Shown here piece after piece: positions 36,060 to 47,112 of a stretch of 64,000 bases of DNA. This DNA comes from Isoetes taiwanensis (taxonomy: Eukaryota; Streptophyta; Lycopodiopsida; Isoetales; Isoetaceae): the NCBI GenBank assembly GCA_021234155.1, contig JAJEKV010000286.1:64001-128000 (forward strand). Direction: 5' to 3'. The notes beneath the pieces are model-generated. The model searched no databases. It saw nothing but the letters and a program-made list of their open reading frames with translations, and was not told where the DNA came from. Both the position numbers and the translations under genes were made by a program. The stretch's first letter is position 1, and each line of letters starts with the position of its first letter.

Positions 36060-36771
36060 AAAGGCCCCCATGATCCTGAAATCTTTTTCCAATTCAAAAA
36101 TAAATCCTGTAGGCATGATAAGTGATGTGCAAATTGATATTGAGGGAATCAAGGTGGCTGCTAACTTTGTTGTAGTGGCATTTGAGGGAGCCAATGAAAG
36201 ATCAGAAATTTATGACCTATTGTTAGGGAGGAGATGGCTATCAACTGTGGATGCAAGACCAGTTTGGTCAAAAGGAGAATGTACCATTTCGGATGGCAGG
36301 AGGACTGTTACACTTTACAACAAATTGGGTGAGTATGAGTCTTATCACTTCATTCAAGAAGAAATGCTGGTTCCTAGGCAAATTGGGGAGTATTTCATCA
36401 AGAGTAAGGGAGGAGAGGCACCCTATGACCCACAAGTAAATCTGGTAAAAGAAAATCTGCCTTTGGAAGTGCACAAAGGTAAGCTCAAGGAAGTGAGTGC
36501 TTACATGTGGTTTGATGGAGGCGTGTCAAAAAGGCTAAGCATTGCCTCATCTGCTGCAATCATAAAGGACAAAGACAACAGATTGATGGCCAAAGTAGGA
36601 AGAATCTATCAGGATTTAACCTCAAACATGGCAAAGTATAAGGCACTGATTGCAGGTCTTCAAGAAGCTAACCATCTAGGTGTTACTAACCTTGTTATTT
36701 TTGGAGATTCACAACTTATATGCAAAAGTGCATTGAAGGGAAATATCAGACAAAGCATGAAGAAATGGTGA
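35926..36771 (+). pseudogene. aspartic protease plus start of archaeal-type RNase H
   Basis: 281 codons. Residues about 20-31 hold VLLDGGSPLNVM, the retropepsin active-site type (Asp23), and LLLGRRWL appears about residue 100 in the position usual for plant Gypsy proteases. From residue 193 begins an archaeal-type RNase H domain: YMWFDGG (Asp197), SNMAKYKALIAGL (the usual catalytic Glu of the AEYxAL motif is Lys237), and GDSQL (Asp261). A frameshift near 36740 passes to the next frame, where the domain finishes. Confidence 0.85.
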
Positions 36772-38912
36772 GGCTCAAAGATCAAGCATTGGAGGCACTA
36801 GCAAAGTTCACAACCTGGGAAATGCAGCACATACCTAGAGAGCTTAACTCTGAAGCAGATTCCCTATGCAGAGATGTACTAATGGAGCACTTGGCTGAGG
36901 GAGCTATCAAGGAGGAGGATCTGGAGGATGAGGAGCTGCAACAACTCTACCCAATATTGGTAATCAATGCCAGCTCTGAAAAGGAGGTAAAGGAAATCAA
37001 GGTGAGAAAAAACAATGAAGATAGAGTCTTATATGTAGGAGACATGTTCAAGGAAGAGGAGAGGGAAGCATTTGTAAGTTTCTTTAATACTTGGAGTGAT
37101 GTTTTTGCTTGGGATTATAGAGAATTGTTAGGTGTTGATAAGAATGTTTGTGAATTTGAGATCAAAATAAAAGAAAAATCAAAACATGTTGTGCAAAAGC
37201 TTAGAAGAATTAACAACTCTTTGCTGGATCTTATTAGGGAAGAACTCTTCAAAATGAAAGATGCTGGAGTTATAAAGGAGATAATTAACCCTGATTGGCT
37301 GTCTTGCATTGTACCAGTTGAAAAGAAGAACAAAACCATAAGGATTTGCATTGACTACAGGGACTTGAACAAAGCAACAATAAAAGACTGCTATCCTTTA
37401 CCTTTCCTTGAAGAAGTATTGCAGGCTGTTGCAGGAAAGGAGGTATACTCATTTTTGGATGGTTTCTCAGGATTTAACCAAATAAGCATCAAGGAAGAGG
37501 ATCAAGCCAAGACATCCTTTGTCACGCCATGGGGAACTTTTGCCATGAAGAGAATGCCCTTTGGGCTCATGAATGCATCTGCCACATTTCAGAGGGCAAT
37601 GGATACCATATTCAAAGACATGGAGCCAAAGTCATTCAAAGTTTATCTGGATGATCTGTGTGTCAACACCAAACTAGAAGATCACATGAATTATCTCACA
37701 CAACTGTGTTCTTTGTGCAGGAAAGGAAGAGTGAGTTTAAACCCAAAGAAATGTGTTTTCTTTTGCTCAAAAGGAAATCTGCTTGGACATGAGGTCTCAA
37801 GTCAGGGGATTCAGGTAGCAGAAAGCAAGATCCAAGCTCTCAAAAACTTGACACCACCCAAGACTATCAAACAAGTCAAAAGCTTTCTGGGCATGACTAG
37901 CTTCTTAAGGATGTATGTGCCACATTTTTCTCATACAGTTCATCCCATCACAAACATGACCAAGGGAAAGAAGTTCTCGAAAAAGGAAAGCAAATTCATA
38001 CCTGTAGAGTGGACAGAAGCATGCCAAGCTTCTTTTGAAGCAATCATTGAGGCCATTTGCAAATCAACCTTGCTCAAGCCACCAAACATGTCTGAGCCTT
38101 TCCAAGCCTACTTGAGTGTGACCAAAAAGGCTGTAGGACTTGCTTTGATGCAGGGGGATGACATTGTAACTTTCTCCAGCAAAATATGGTCTGACACTGA
38201 AATGAGGTATGCTAGGCTTGAGAAAAGTGCAGCAGCTTTGATGTATTTGTTTGATAAACAGGGACATCTGATCCAAAGTAGCAAGACTCTAGTGTACATG
38301 AAGCAGAATCCACTGCCCTTGCTATTTGCAAAGAAGCCACAAAAAGCCAAGCTATGTAGATGGGCCTGCAGAGTGCAAGATTATGACATAGACATTCAGG
38401 TAACTCTCAAATCTAAAGATTCTAGCAGTTATCTCACTGATGTTTTGTTTAAGCATGAAGACTTAGAGGATCTAGATGATGCTCATATGGAATCTACAAT
38501 TAATCTACTTGAGGAGGAAGACTGGCAGCAGGCAATTAGGGAGTACCTTGAAAGAGGAGAGCTGCCAAAGAATCAGAGCCCTAGCCAAAACAGGAGATTC
38601 AAGGACAAGGTAAAGAAATTCAGGCTAATTGGTGATGTTCTATGCAGAGTAAATGAAGAAGGTGTCTTGCTAAGGTGTGTAGACAAGTTTGACGCAGAAC
38701 TGGTCTTAAAAGCTTGCCATGAAGGTGTATGTGGAGGTCACTTTGCTGCAGATACAACTGCCAAAAAGATACTTAGGTCAGGTTACTATTGGCCATCAAT
38801 CTTCAAGGACTGCTTTGAAAAAATTAGGAGTTGCCACAAATGCCAGATATTTGGGAAGAGAATCCTCCAACCTGCTCCACTGACAGCCATAATATCTCCA
38901 GGACCCTTTTAA
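36720..38912 (+). pseudogene. pol: RNase H end, reverse transcriptase, RNase H, integrase zinc domain
   Basis: 730 open codons. Residues about 1-60 finish the archaeal-type RNase H (HIPRELNSEADSL, with the last catalytic Asp). From about 155 a Ty3-type reverse transcriptase follows: RICIDYRDLNKAT, YSFLDGFSGFNQI, MPFGLMNASATFQ, and the YLDD catalytic box near residue 308. The usual Ty3 RNase H follows, but its first catalytic Asp is replaced (YLSVTKKAVG), as is common in the Tat lineage, where the extra RNase H takes over. An integrase HHCC zinc domain is at about 667-707 (HEGVCGGHF...CHKCQ). The integrase core is missing: after DFIGPID the sequence jumps to LTR-proximal DNA at 38952. Confidence 0.9.
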
Positions 38913-38951
38913 GTCTGGAGATTGGATTTTATAGGGCCTATAGATCCCCTT

Positions 38952-39981
38952 CCCAGCGCGTTGAGCGATCTAATCCAGCATACTTGTGTTGGGAATGACC
39001 TCTGCTTGCACTGCATTGCCTCCTTGTATCAAACTTCTTGAAGGTTTGATGCATCCTTTGCACTGCCTCCTTTGTTTTCTTCCTTCTGTGAATTTCTCCA
39101 TCATGAATTGCTGGGAAATTCCCTCATTGTAATTTCTTGAAAGCCCCCTTGAATGAAAATTTGAAGTTGGTGAAGATCTTGTTTGCAAATCCTGAAGATC
39201 CAATCTTACTGGTTCAACTTAGGCTGTAGCAGCACCTCTATCCCAACAAGTGACACTATGGTGGTCTGTATGAGTGTTTCTTTAGTTCAAACTTTAGCCT
39301 GAGCTGTTTGTTCAATACTGTATTGTTAGGACAGTCATAAGATTCACAAAAAAATCTAAAAAGGTTTGTTCAAATTGCATTCTTTGCCAATTGTTGATCA
39401 TCAGGAACCCCTCCCTTGCTCCACCTAGGCTGCATCCATTACTCAAAGTCGAAAAATCCTGTTAATTTACGACTCCAAACATTTTCTCTAACTCTGTCAC
39501 AGACTGTCACCAAGAAACCCATAAAAATTTCATTTGTATACACTACTGCATGTTCTTTGCTGTTTCCACTTGATGCACATATCTTCCAGGCTAGGATAAG
39601 GGCCTCAGAGAAAGAAACTCAAAAAATATCCTCGTGAATCCTCATCTGCAAATTCTTGCTCTCTGCCAGGGTCATTGACCACAAATTGACCCAGTCAGAG
39701 CTGTTTCTCACATAGCTCTGGTCAACTTCTTGCCCCTGACTTTTGTAGGCATTTTGAGGCATCCCCTGGGCGTCTAGTGCAAGTGTTCCCAACATGAAGC
39801 AAGCATTCCTCTTCAATTGGCAAGCAGTACTTGGCAGACTATTTTTTCTTGTTTAGGGACAATTGTTTCACAAGCTAGTTTGAGTTGTTTTGTGCAGGGA
39901 TTTGGCCTTAGATTGGTTGCCTTAAGCAACCTGGAGGTTCTCAACCACTGAATTGAAGGTTTGCAAGGTACACCTTCAACA
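38952..39981 (+). mobile_element. 3' LTR of Ty3/Gypsy element
   Basis: A natural start is TGTTGGGAATG at 38987, matching the CAACA end at 39981 as short inverted termini; homology to the 5' copy begins slightly earlier, at 38952. No target-site duplication was found around the element (the sequence after 39981 is ATTGGCCC), in line with the damaged left end. Confidence 0.85.
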
Positions 39982-40408
39982 ATTGGCCCAAAACAACCAC
40001 TTAATTATGACTCTAAGCGGCCGAATTGTCTTGTATTACACCAAGAATGCATCACATAAGCTAAAAGACAGAGAATTGATCCGAATTAGCCAAGAACCAG
40101 ATGAAACTGGCTTGCATATTTGGAGCTTGATTTTGCCTTCCAGACCTGATATTTTCCTTGTATTACTGACGAATTCATGCAATTTCTTTGATTGTATGCC
40201 TATTCGATCCTACGGCCAAGACTTAGAGCTTGGGATTGATATTGTTTGCCTGTGTGAACCTGATTCAAATGAGAATCCGAGCCTTGTTGCCAAATTTATG
40301 AGTATTTCTTATCGATCTTGTGACAGCATTTATTCTGCTTGCATTATTCTACCCTTGCACATCACTCTGAAAAAAAGAGAAGTAGAAGCATTGCATTTAG
40401 ACACCTAG
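39982..40408 (+). CDS. exon-like unrecognised reading frame of the host flank
   Basis: Open frame of about 140 codons from the end of the Gypsy LTR to a TAG at 40406-40408. The sequence looks protein-like (motifs LHIWSLILPSRPD, SCNFFDCMPIRSYGQDL, ENPSLVAKFM) and not like a transposon protein I know. It opens inside the LTR, so the natural start is lost or lies upstream. It is followed by possible small exons flanked by AG and GT (40504-40560). From residue ~28 it is repeated at 43603-43948 and in degraded form at 47113-47450. Function unknown; it could be a piece of a host gene broken by both retrotransposons. Confidence 0.35.
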
Positions 40409-41434
40409 AATACAAGCATATGATGGTCATAATATTTGCTTGATTGATTGACATAGATCTCAGCCTGCACTTAAGGCCATTGCACTGCTTCTCAACTTTG
40501 CAGGTTGATATTTCATGGGAAACTTGAGTCATATACATCCTGTCCAGCATCGCATACCCAGGTTCTTCTCTAACTCCTATATAATGACAAATTGCAGATC
40601 TTTTTAAATCAGTCTCTTATACAAAAGTCTCGACTTAGACTCAACAACTGGACAGAATAATACATCATTGTGACCATGCTTACTATATGTGCATCCTTTT
40701 CCAAACCCTTCATTCAAAGCCTATTTTTCCTCTCTGGATTTTTCCTTATTAATTTCTATGCTTCTATTGTCAGTTACTTAGGGATCCTGTATTAGCCTTC
40801 GAGTTAGGGATGCTTATGGACGGAATGCTCATGAATTTATGATACAAATGGAGTAGTTGAACTGAAGTTTGTAGAACCTATATTTGGGACAAAAGGCTAT
40901 ACTATATATTGGGTGGTGACCTGTGCAGCATGCAATAGAAGTCGTGAAAAATCTAACAAGCATATTCAAAGACGTAACAATTGTGAGGAAAAGGTCAAGT
41001 TTATGAGTCAAAACAAATGCCCTTTGGCAGTTTGTTCCAGCTGTAAATCGTTAATACTGAATAATGTATGTTTGAGACAAGCTGATTAACTAAGTTTGTC
41101 ATCAAATAGGTAAGATTGTCTTACGAGTTTGTTAGATCAACAGTCGTGAAATAGAACTGAGCATTCTACTGATATGACGAGTTTGCAATGAAGAAATATG
41201 ATTAAGGCTCTGTAAGCAATGTTGGCAAAATGAATAGTGTATAAACTGCTAAATTTGCTCCATTTCCTTGCATTAAAGTTGTCATAGCCATGTTACCATG
41301 CAGGGGTTCACCATGGAATTTATATGTAATGGACATTAACTTCTAACAGAATCTTGGTTAGATCCTTTGTGCCTCAGTTCCTTAGTATCAGGGATTTCGA
41401 GTTGTAGTGTTTTCGTTGTAGTTTATTTTATTTT
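40409..41434. other. host flank of the LARD insertion
   Basis: Non-coding or intron-like sequence of unit 1. The part 40999-41340 has a diverged copy at 57151-57670, beyond the right LTR. Confidence 0.6.
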
Positions 41435-42852
41435 TGTGACGTTCGGCCTGATATACGGTCCCGGGGATCTTCTGATGCAAATCGTCACGCTACCACGCCG
41501 TCCCAATCGGCGTGTATGCCGGCGATGTACCCAAGCAAAAGGGCCCTAGGGGCAACTTGCAATGGTGCACACACTTAGCAATAATGCGCACTTTTAGACC
41601 TTTAACCCATTAAAGGTAGACCAAGGGTCATGGAAACCCTAAGCCTAACTGATAGCCTACATAAGGCACCAAACCCTAACTTTCCCTTTTTCGCCCACAG
41701 ACCTTCCGAGCTCCGATTCGCGCGCCAGAACAGAGACATGGACACCTTCGGATCGAGAGGAGTGAACCAGAGATCAGGTATTTGGTCGATTGAATAGCCT
41801 AAACCTTATTCCAGCCTTCGAACCAGTAGGTTTAGCCTATTAAATCACCCTTAGTAGCCAAGCGAGATCACGAGATTGACTCTAACTAAAGAACCTAACT
41901 CTATGAATTAGATTAGTTCTTATTACTTATGTGATATGATGGACGGATGTATTCTGTGGACTCATTGTATTGGGAAGGGGGGTAGAGACTTAAAGCTTAG
42001 TAGATGATGCTCCTAGCTAGTCCCTCTTAGTGCATTACTAGATTTCGGCCTGTGCACGTGAGCCCCACCGGTTGTGGGTGAAGGGGCCAGGCGGCTTAGA
42101 ATGAGGTTCGTGTTGTTTGACCCTTGACCGATCCCTCTGGTGTGTAAGGCCTACTGGGGATCAGAGTGACTAGGTCTAATGGCTTGCCACTGAGTGTGGG
42201 TAAGGCATGGGCTCGACACCCGTGGGGTGGAGTTCACCTTCCAGTGGGTTAAGTCGAACAAGGGCAGTGGCCCTCTAGTCACCTTGGGTCAGCATGGGAT
42301 CTCTCGGTGGGAGTGATCCCTACCTGCCCCATCGGAATGGGGGAGATGCAACCCGGGGAATAGCCCCTTTGGCTATGCATCCGTGGGGACTCGGTCGAGG
42401 TCCCAACACTTTTCAACCTACTCGCAAAGTGTGCACAGGGAGGGGGATGGAGTGGACAACCCTAAGCCATGTTCTTATGCCAGCCCAATCCATTGTCATG
42501 ATTGTGCGCGACTGAACTCACGGAGACCCAAGCTTGTCGGGTCATCCCCACGAGTCTGAGCCTTGGGTAGGAACTTCCTTGTATTGTGCTGATCTTTGTC
42601 TATGCAGATGTTGATGTGCCACCCTTCGAGGTGGATATATGATGTTATGTTACTGACGTGTATGTTTACGCTTCCACAGCTAGGTAGGCCCTGAGGGAGA
42701 CGGGGTAAAATGACCCCTTCACTCTTCCCACTGTGGACTCTAGACGGTCACAGTGATATGTGGAGGGCCCTGTATCAGTGTGGAGCTGGTGCGGGGGATG
42801 AACTCCTGTTTGTATACGGTGCGGGCATCGTATACGCGTAGGGGACGTCACA
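41435..42852 (+). mobile_element. LARD 5' LTR, unit 1
   Basis: 1418 bp, TGTGACG...CGTCACA. A TATA-like ACATAAGG occurs near 41660. Confidence 0.9.
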
Positions 42853-42853
42853 G

Positions 42854-42905
42854 TGGTATCAGAATGACCGTATACGAGTAGGGGACGTCACAGTGGTATC
42901 AGAAT
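42854..42905 (+). other. duplicated tRNA-Met primer binding site
   Basis: TGGTATCAGAATG occurs at 42854 and again about 40 bp later, each directly after GGGGACGTCACAG, so the last ~22 bp of the LTR plus the primer site are tandemly duplicated. The same double arrangement is visible in units 2 and 3. Confidence 0.8.
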
Positions 42906-42984
42906 GTTCTTGGAGACCAAGAGCAAAGCACTGCCCATGCTCCCAGTAGTACTAACTTGATAGGATCCTGAAACCTCGAAAAGT

Positions 42985-43165
42985 GGGAAATTTTTTTCTC
43001 ATTTTTGTAGTTTATGCTAAGCTAGTAACAGTTAAGTGAGTGGGAAAATTTTTTCTCATCTGGGAAATTTTGTTCTCATTTTTGTAGTTTATGCTAAGCT
43101 AGTAACAGTTAAGTGAGTGGGAAAATTTTTTCTCATTTTTGTAGTTTATGCTAAGCTAGTAACAG
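42985..43165 (+). repeat. leader repeats, about 60-70 bp x 3
   Basis: GGGAAAATTTTTTCTCAT, then TTTTTGTAGTTTATGCTAAG and CTAGTAACAGTTAAGTG, recurs three times in each triplication unit (also 46546-46740 and 50058-50260). Confidence 0.9.
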
Positions 43166-43362
43166 TTAAGTGAATTGGAACATAATAAGACTAATATTAA
43201 TGGCCAAGCCTTAGACTTAGAACCAAGACCCTTAAGCTAGATAGAGACAGCATCTGCATCGTTTATGTTTAAAACATGATTCTTAATTAGATTTAAGCTT
43301 TAATAATGTTAGATAATATTTAATAATGTTAGATAATATTAATGGCCAAGCCTTAGAACTTA

Positions 43363-43470
43363 GAACTATGAACTATGAACTATGAACTATGAACTATGAA
43401 CTATGAACTATGAACTATGAACTATGAACTATGAACTATGAACTATGCACTATGCACTATGCACTATGCA
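43363..43470 (+). repeat. AACTATG heptanucleotide microsatellite
   Basis: About 12 AACTATG copies followed by GCACTAT variants. Copy number differs in unit 2 (46926-46985) and unit 3 (50447-50525). Confidence 0.95.
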
Positions 43471-43602
43471 CGAAAGGTCTAAACTATGAACGAAAGGTCT
43501 AAATTAAGCCATGTAATAGGAGCCGCAGAAGAGCTAGAGGCGGAACTTCTTGAAGACATCGAAGTCCCAGCTGATGTACAGACAGATAAGGAGAGGAGAC
43601 CG

Positions 43603-46600
43603 AAAAGACAGAGAATTGATCCGAATTAGCCAAGAACCAGATGAAACTGGCTTGCATATTTGGAGCTTGATTTTGCCTTCCAGACCTGATATTTTCCTTG
43701 TATTACTGACGAATTCATGCAATTTCTTTGATTGTATGCCTATTCGATCCTACGGCCAAGACTTAGAGCTTGGGATTGATATTGTTTGCCTGTGTGAACC
43801 TGATTCAAATGAGAATCCGAGCCTTGTTGCCAAATTTATGAGTATTTGTTATCGATCTTGTGACAGCATTTATTCTGCTTGCATTATTCTACCCTTGCAC
43901 ATCACTCTGAAAAAAAGAGAAGTAGAAGCATTGCATTTAGACACCTAGAATACAAGCATATGATGGTCATAATATTTGCTTGATTGATTGACATAGATCT
44001 CAGCCTGCACTTAAGGCCATTGCACTGCTTCTCAACTTTGCAGGTTGATATTTCATGGGAAACTTGAGTCATATACATCCTGTCCAGCATCGCATACCCA
44101 GGTTCTTCTCTAACTCCTATATAATGACAAATTGCAGATCTTTTTAAATCAGTCTCTTATACAAAAGTCTCGACTTAGACTCAACAACTGGACAGAATAA
44201 TACATCATTGTGACCATGCTTACTATATGTGCATCCTTTTCCAAACCCTTCATTCAGCCTATTTCCTCTCCTGGATTTTTCCTTATTAATTTCTATGCTT
44301 CTATTGTCAGTTACTTAGGGATCCTGTATTAGCCTTCGAGTTAGGGATGCTTATGGACGGAATGCTCATGAATTTATGATACAAATGGAGTAGTTGAACT
44401 GAAGTTTGTAGAACCTATATTTGGGACAAAAGGCTATACTATATATTGGGTGGTGACCTGTGCAGCATGCAATAGAAGTCGTGAAAAATCTAACAAGCAT
44501 ATTCAAAGACGTAACAATTGTGAGGAAAAGGTCAAGTTTATGAGTCAAAACAAATGCCCTTTGGCAGTTTTTTCCAGCTGTAAATCGTTAATACTGAATA
44601 ATGTATGTTTGAGACAAGCTGATTAACTAAGTTTGTCATCAAATAGGTAAGATTGTCTTACGAGTTTGTTAGATCAACAGTCGTGAAATAGAACTGAGCA
44701 TTCTACTGATATGACGAGTTTGCAATGAAGAAATATGATTAAGGCTCTGTAAGCAATGTTGGCAAAATGAATAGTGTATAAACTGCTAAATTTGCTCCAT
44801 TTCCTTGCATTAAAGTTGTCATAGCCATGTTACCATGCAGGGGTTCACCATGGAATTTATATGTAATGGACATTAACTTCTAACAGAATCTTGGTTAGAT
44901 CCTTTGTGCCTCAGTTCCTTAGTATCAGGGATTTCGAGTTGTAGTGTTTTCGTTGTAGTTTATTTTATTTTTGTGACGTTCAAAGACAAGATTATCACGG
45001 TCCCGGGGCGGTATAATCGCATCGCGACCAAACGCAGCACATCGCCCGTCCCAATCGACGTGTATGCCGATGTGTACCCAAGCAAGGGCGCCCTAGGGGG
45101 CAGCTTGCAATGGTGCACACACTTAGCAATGTGCGCACTTTTAGACCTTTAACCCATTAAAGGTAGACCAAGGGTCATGGAAACCCTAAGCCTAACTGAT
45201 AGCCTACATAAGGCACCAAACCCTAACTTTCCCTTTTTCGCCCACGGACCTTAGAGCTCGATTCGCGTGGCGGAAACAGGAGACATGGACACCTTCGGAT
45301 CGAGAGGAGTGAACGAGATCAAGGTATTTGGTCGATTGAATAGCCTAAACCTTATTCCAGCCTTGAACCCGTTAGGTTTAGCCTATTAAATCACCCTTAG
45401 TAGCCAAGCAGATCCTGAGATTGACTCTAACTAAAGAACCTAACTCTATGAATTAGATTAGTTCTTATTACTTATGTGATATGATGGACGGATGTATTCT
45501 GTGGACTCATTGTATTGGGAAGGGGGGTAGAGACTTAAAGCTTAGTAGATGATGCTCCTAGCTAGTCCCTCTTAGTGCATTACTAGATTTCGGCTGTGCG
45601 AGGGAGCCCACCCGGTTGTGGGTGAAGGGGCCGGGACCGGCTTAGAATGAGGTTAGGTGCCTGACCCTTGACCCCGATCCCTCTCGGTGTGTAAGGCCTA
45701 CCGGGGATCAGGAGTGACTAGGTCTAATGGCTTGCCCTTGAGGTGTGGGTAAGGCATGGGCTCGTTTGCCGTGGGGTGGAGTTCACCTTCCGGTGGGTTA
45801 AGTCCCGACAAGGCGGTGGCCCTCTAGTCACCTGGGTCAGCATGGAGATCTACGGTGGGAGTGATCCCTACACGCCCCCCATCGGGCGGGGAGATGCAAC
45901 CCGGGAATAGCCCCTTTGGCTATGCATCCGGCGGGCTCTGGTCGAGGTCCCAACACTTTTCAACCTACTGCGCAAAGTGTGCACGGGGAGAGGCGGATGG
46001 AGTGGACAACCTAAGCCATGTTCTTATGCCAGCCCAATCCATTGTCATGATTCACATGCGATTGAACTCACGGAGACCCAAGCTTGTCGGTCATCCCCAC
46101 GAGTCCGAGCCTTGGGTAGGAACTTCCTTGTATTGTCTTTGATCTTTGTCTATGCAGAGATGTTGATGTGCCACCCTTCCGAGGTGGATATATGATGTTA
46201 TGTTCTTGGACGTGTATGTTTTACGCTTCCACGACTAGGTAGGCCCCGAGGGAGGCGGGGTAAAATGACCCCTTCACTCTTCCCACCTGTGGACTCTAGG
46301 CCGGTCCCGATGATATGTGGAGGGCCTGTATCGACGTGTGGAGCTGGTGCGGGGGATGAACTCCTGTTTGTATACCGGTGCGGGCATCGTATACAGCGTA
46401 GGGACGCCACGAGTGGTATCGAGAATGACCGTATAATGCAGTAGGGGCGTCCGCGGTGGTATCGAGAATGTTCTTGGAGACCAAGAGCAAAGCACTGCCC
46501 ATGCTCCCAGTAGTACTAACTTGATAGGATCCTGAAACCTCGAAAAGTGGGAAATTTTTTTCTCATTTTTGTAGTTTATGCTAAGCTAGTAACAGTTAAG

Positions 46601-47112
46601 TAGTGGGAAAATTTTTTCTCATCTGGGAAATTTTGTTCTCATTTTTGTAGTTTATGCTAAGCTAGTAACTTGATTAAGTGAGTGGGAAAATTTTTCTCAT
46701 TTTTGTAGTTTATGCTAAGCTAGTGTGATTAAGTGAATTGGAACATAATAAGACTAATATTAATGGCCAAGCCTTAGACTTAGAACCAAGACCCTTAAGC
46801 TAGATAGAGACAGCATCTGCATCGTTTATGTTTAAAACATGATTCTTAATTAGATTTAAGCTTTAATAATGTTAGATAATATTTAATAATGTTAGATAAT
46901 ATTAATGGCCAAGCCTTAGAACTTAGAACTATGAACTATGAACTATGAACTATGAACTATGAACTATGAACTATGCACTATGCACGAAAGGTCTAAACTA
47001 TGAACGAAAGGTCTAAATTAAGCCATGTAATAGGAGCCGCAGAAGAGCTAGAGCGGAACTTCTTGAAGACATCGAAGTCCCAGTGATGTACGACGGATAA
47101 GGAGAGGAGACC
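43603..47112 (+). repeat. tandem triplication, unit 2 (3510 bp)
   Basis: The junction at 43603-43612 joins the element leader directly to host flank at AAAAGACAGA. The flank part (43603-44971) is nearly identical to unit 1. From about 44990 onward the copy carries many small differences concentrated at CAG/CTG and CpG. Confidence 0.92.
44972..46412 (+). mobile_element. LARD LTR, unit 2
   Basis: Same 5' boundary TGTGACGTTC and the same host sequence in front. The 3' end reads ACGCCACGA instead of ACGTCACA. Confidence 0.88.

Larger units (their letters stand above)
40063..43602 (+). repeat. tandem triplication, unit 1 (3540 bp)
   Basis: Consists of host flank (40063-41434), LTR (41435-42852), primer site and element leader with AACTATG repeats up to 43602. 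It starts at AAAAGACAGA (40063-40072), a 10-mer also present in the element leader at 50658-50667. Confidence 0.92.

Noticed and set aside
43363-43470. AACTATG array as a telomere-type or CRISPR repeat
   Set aside because: It is a plain heptanucleotide microsatellite in an LTR-element leader, without spacers and unlike plant telomere repeats.
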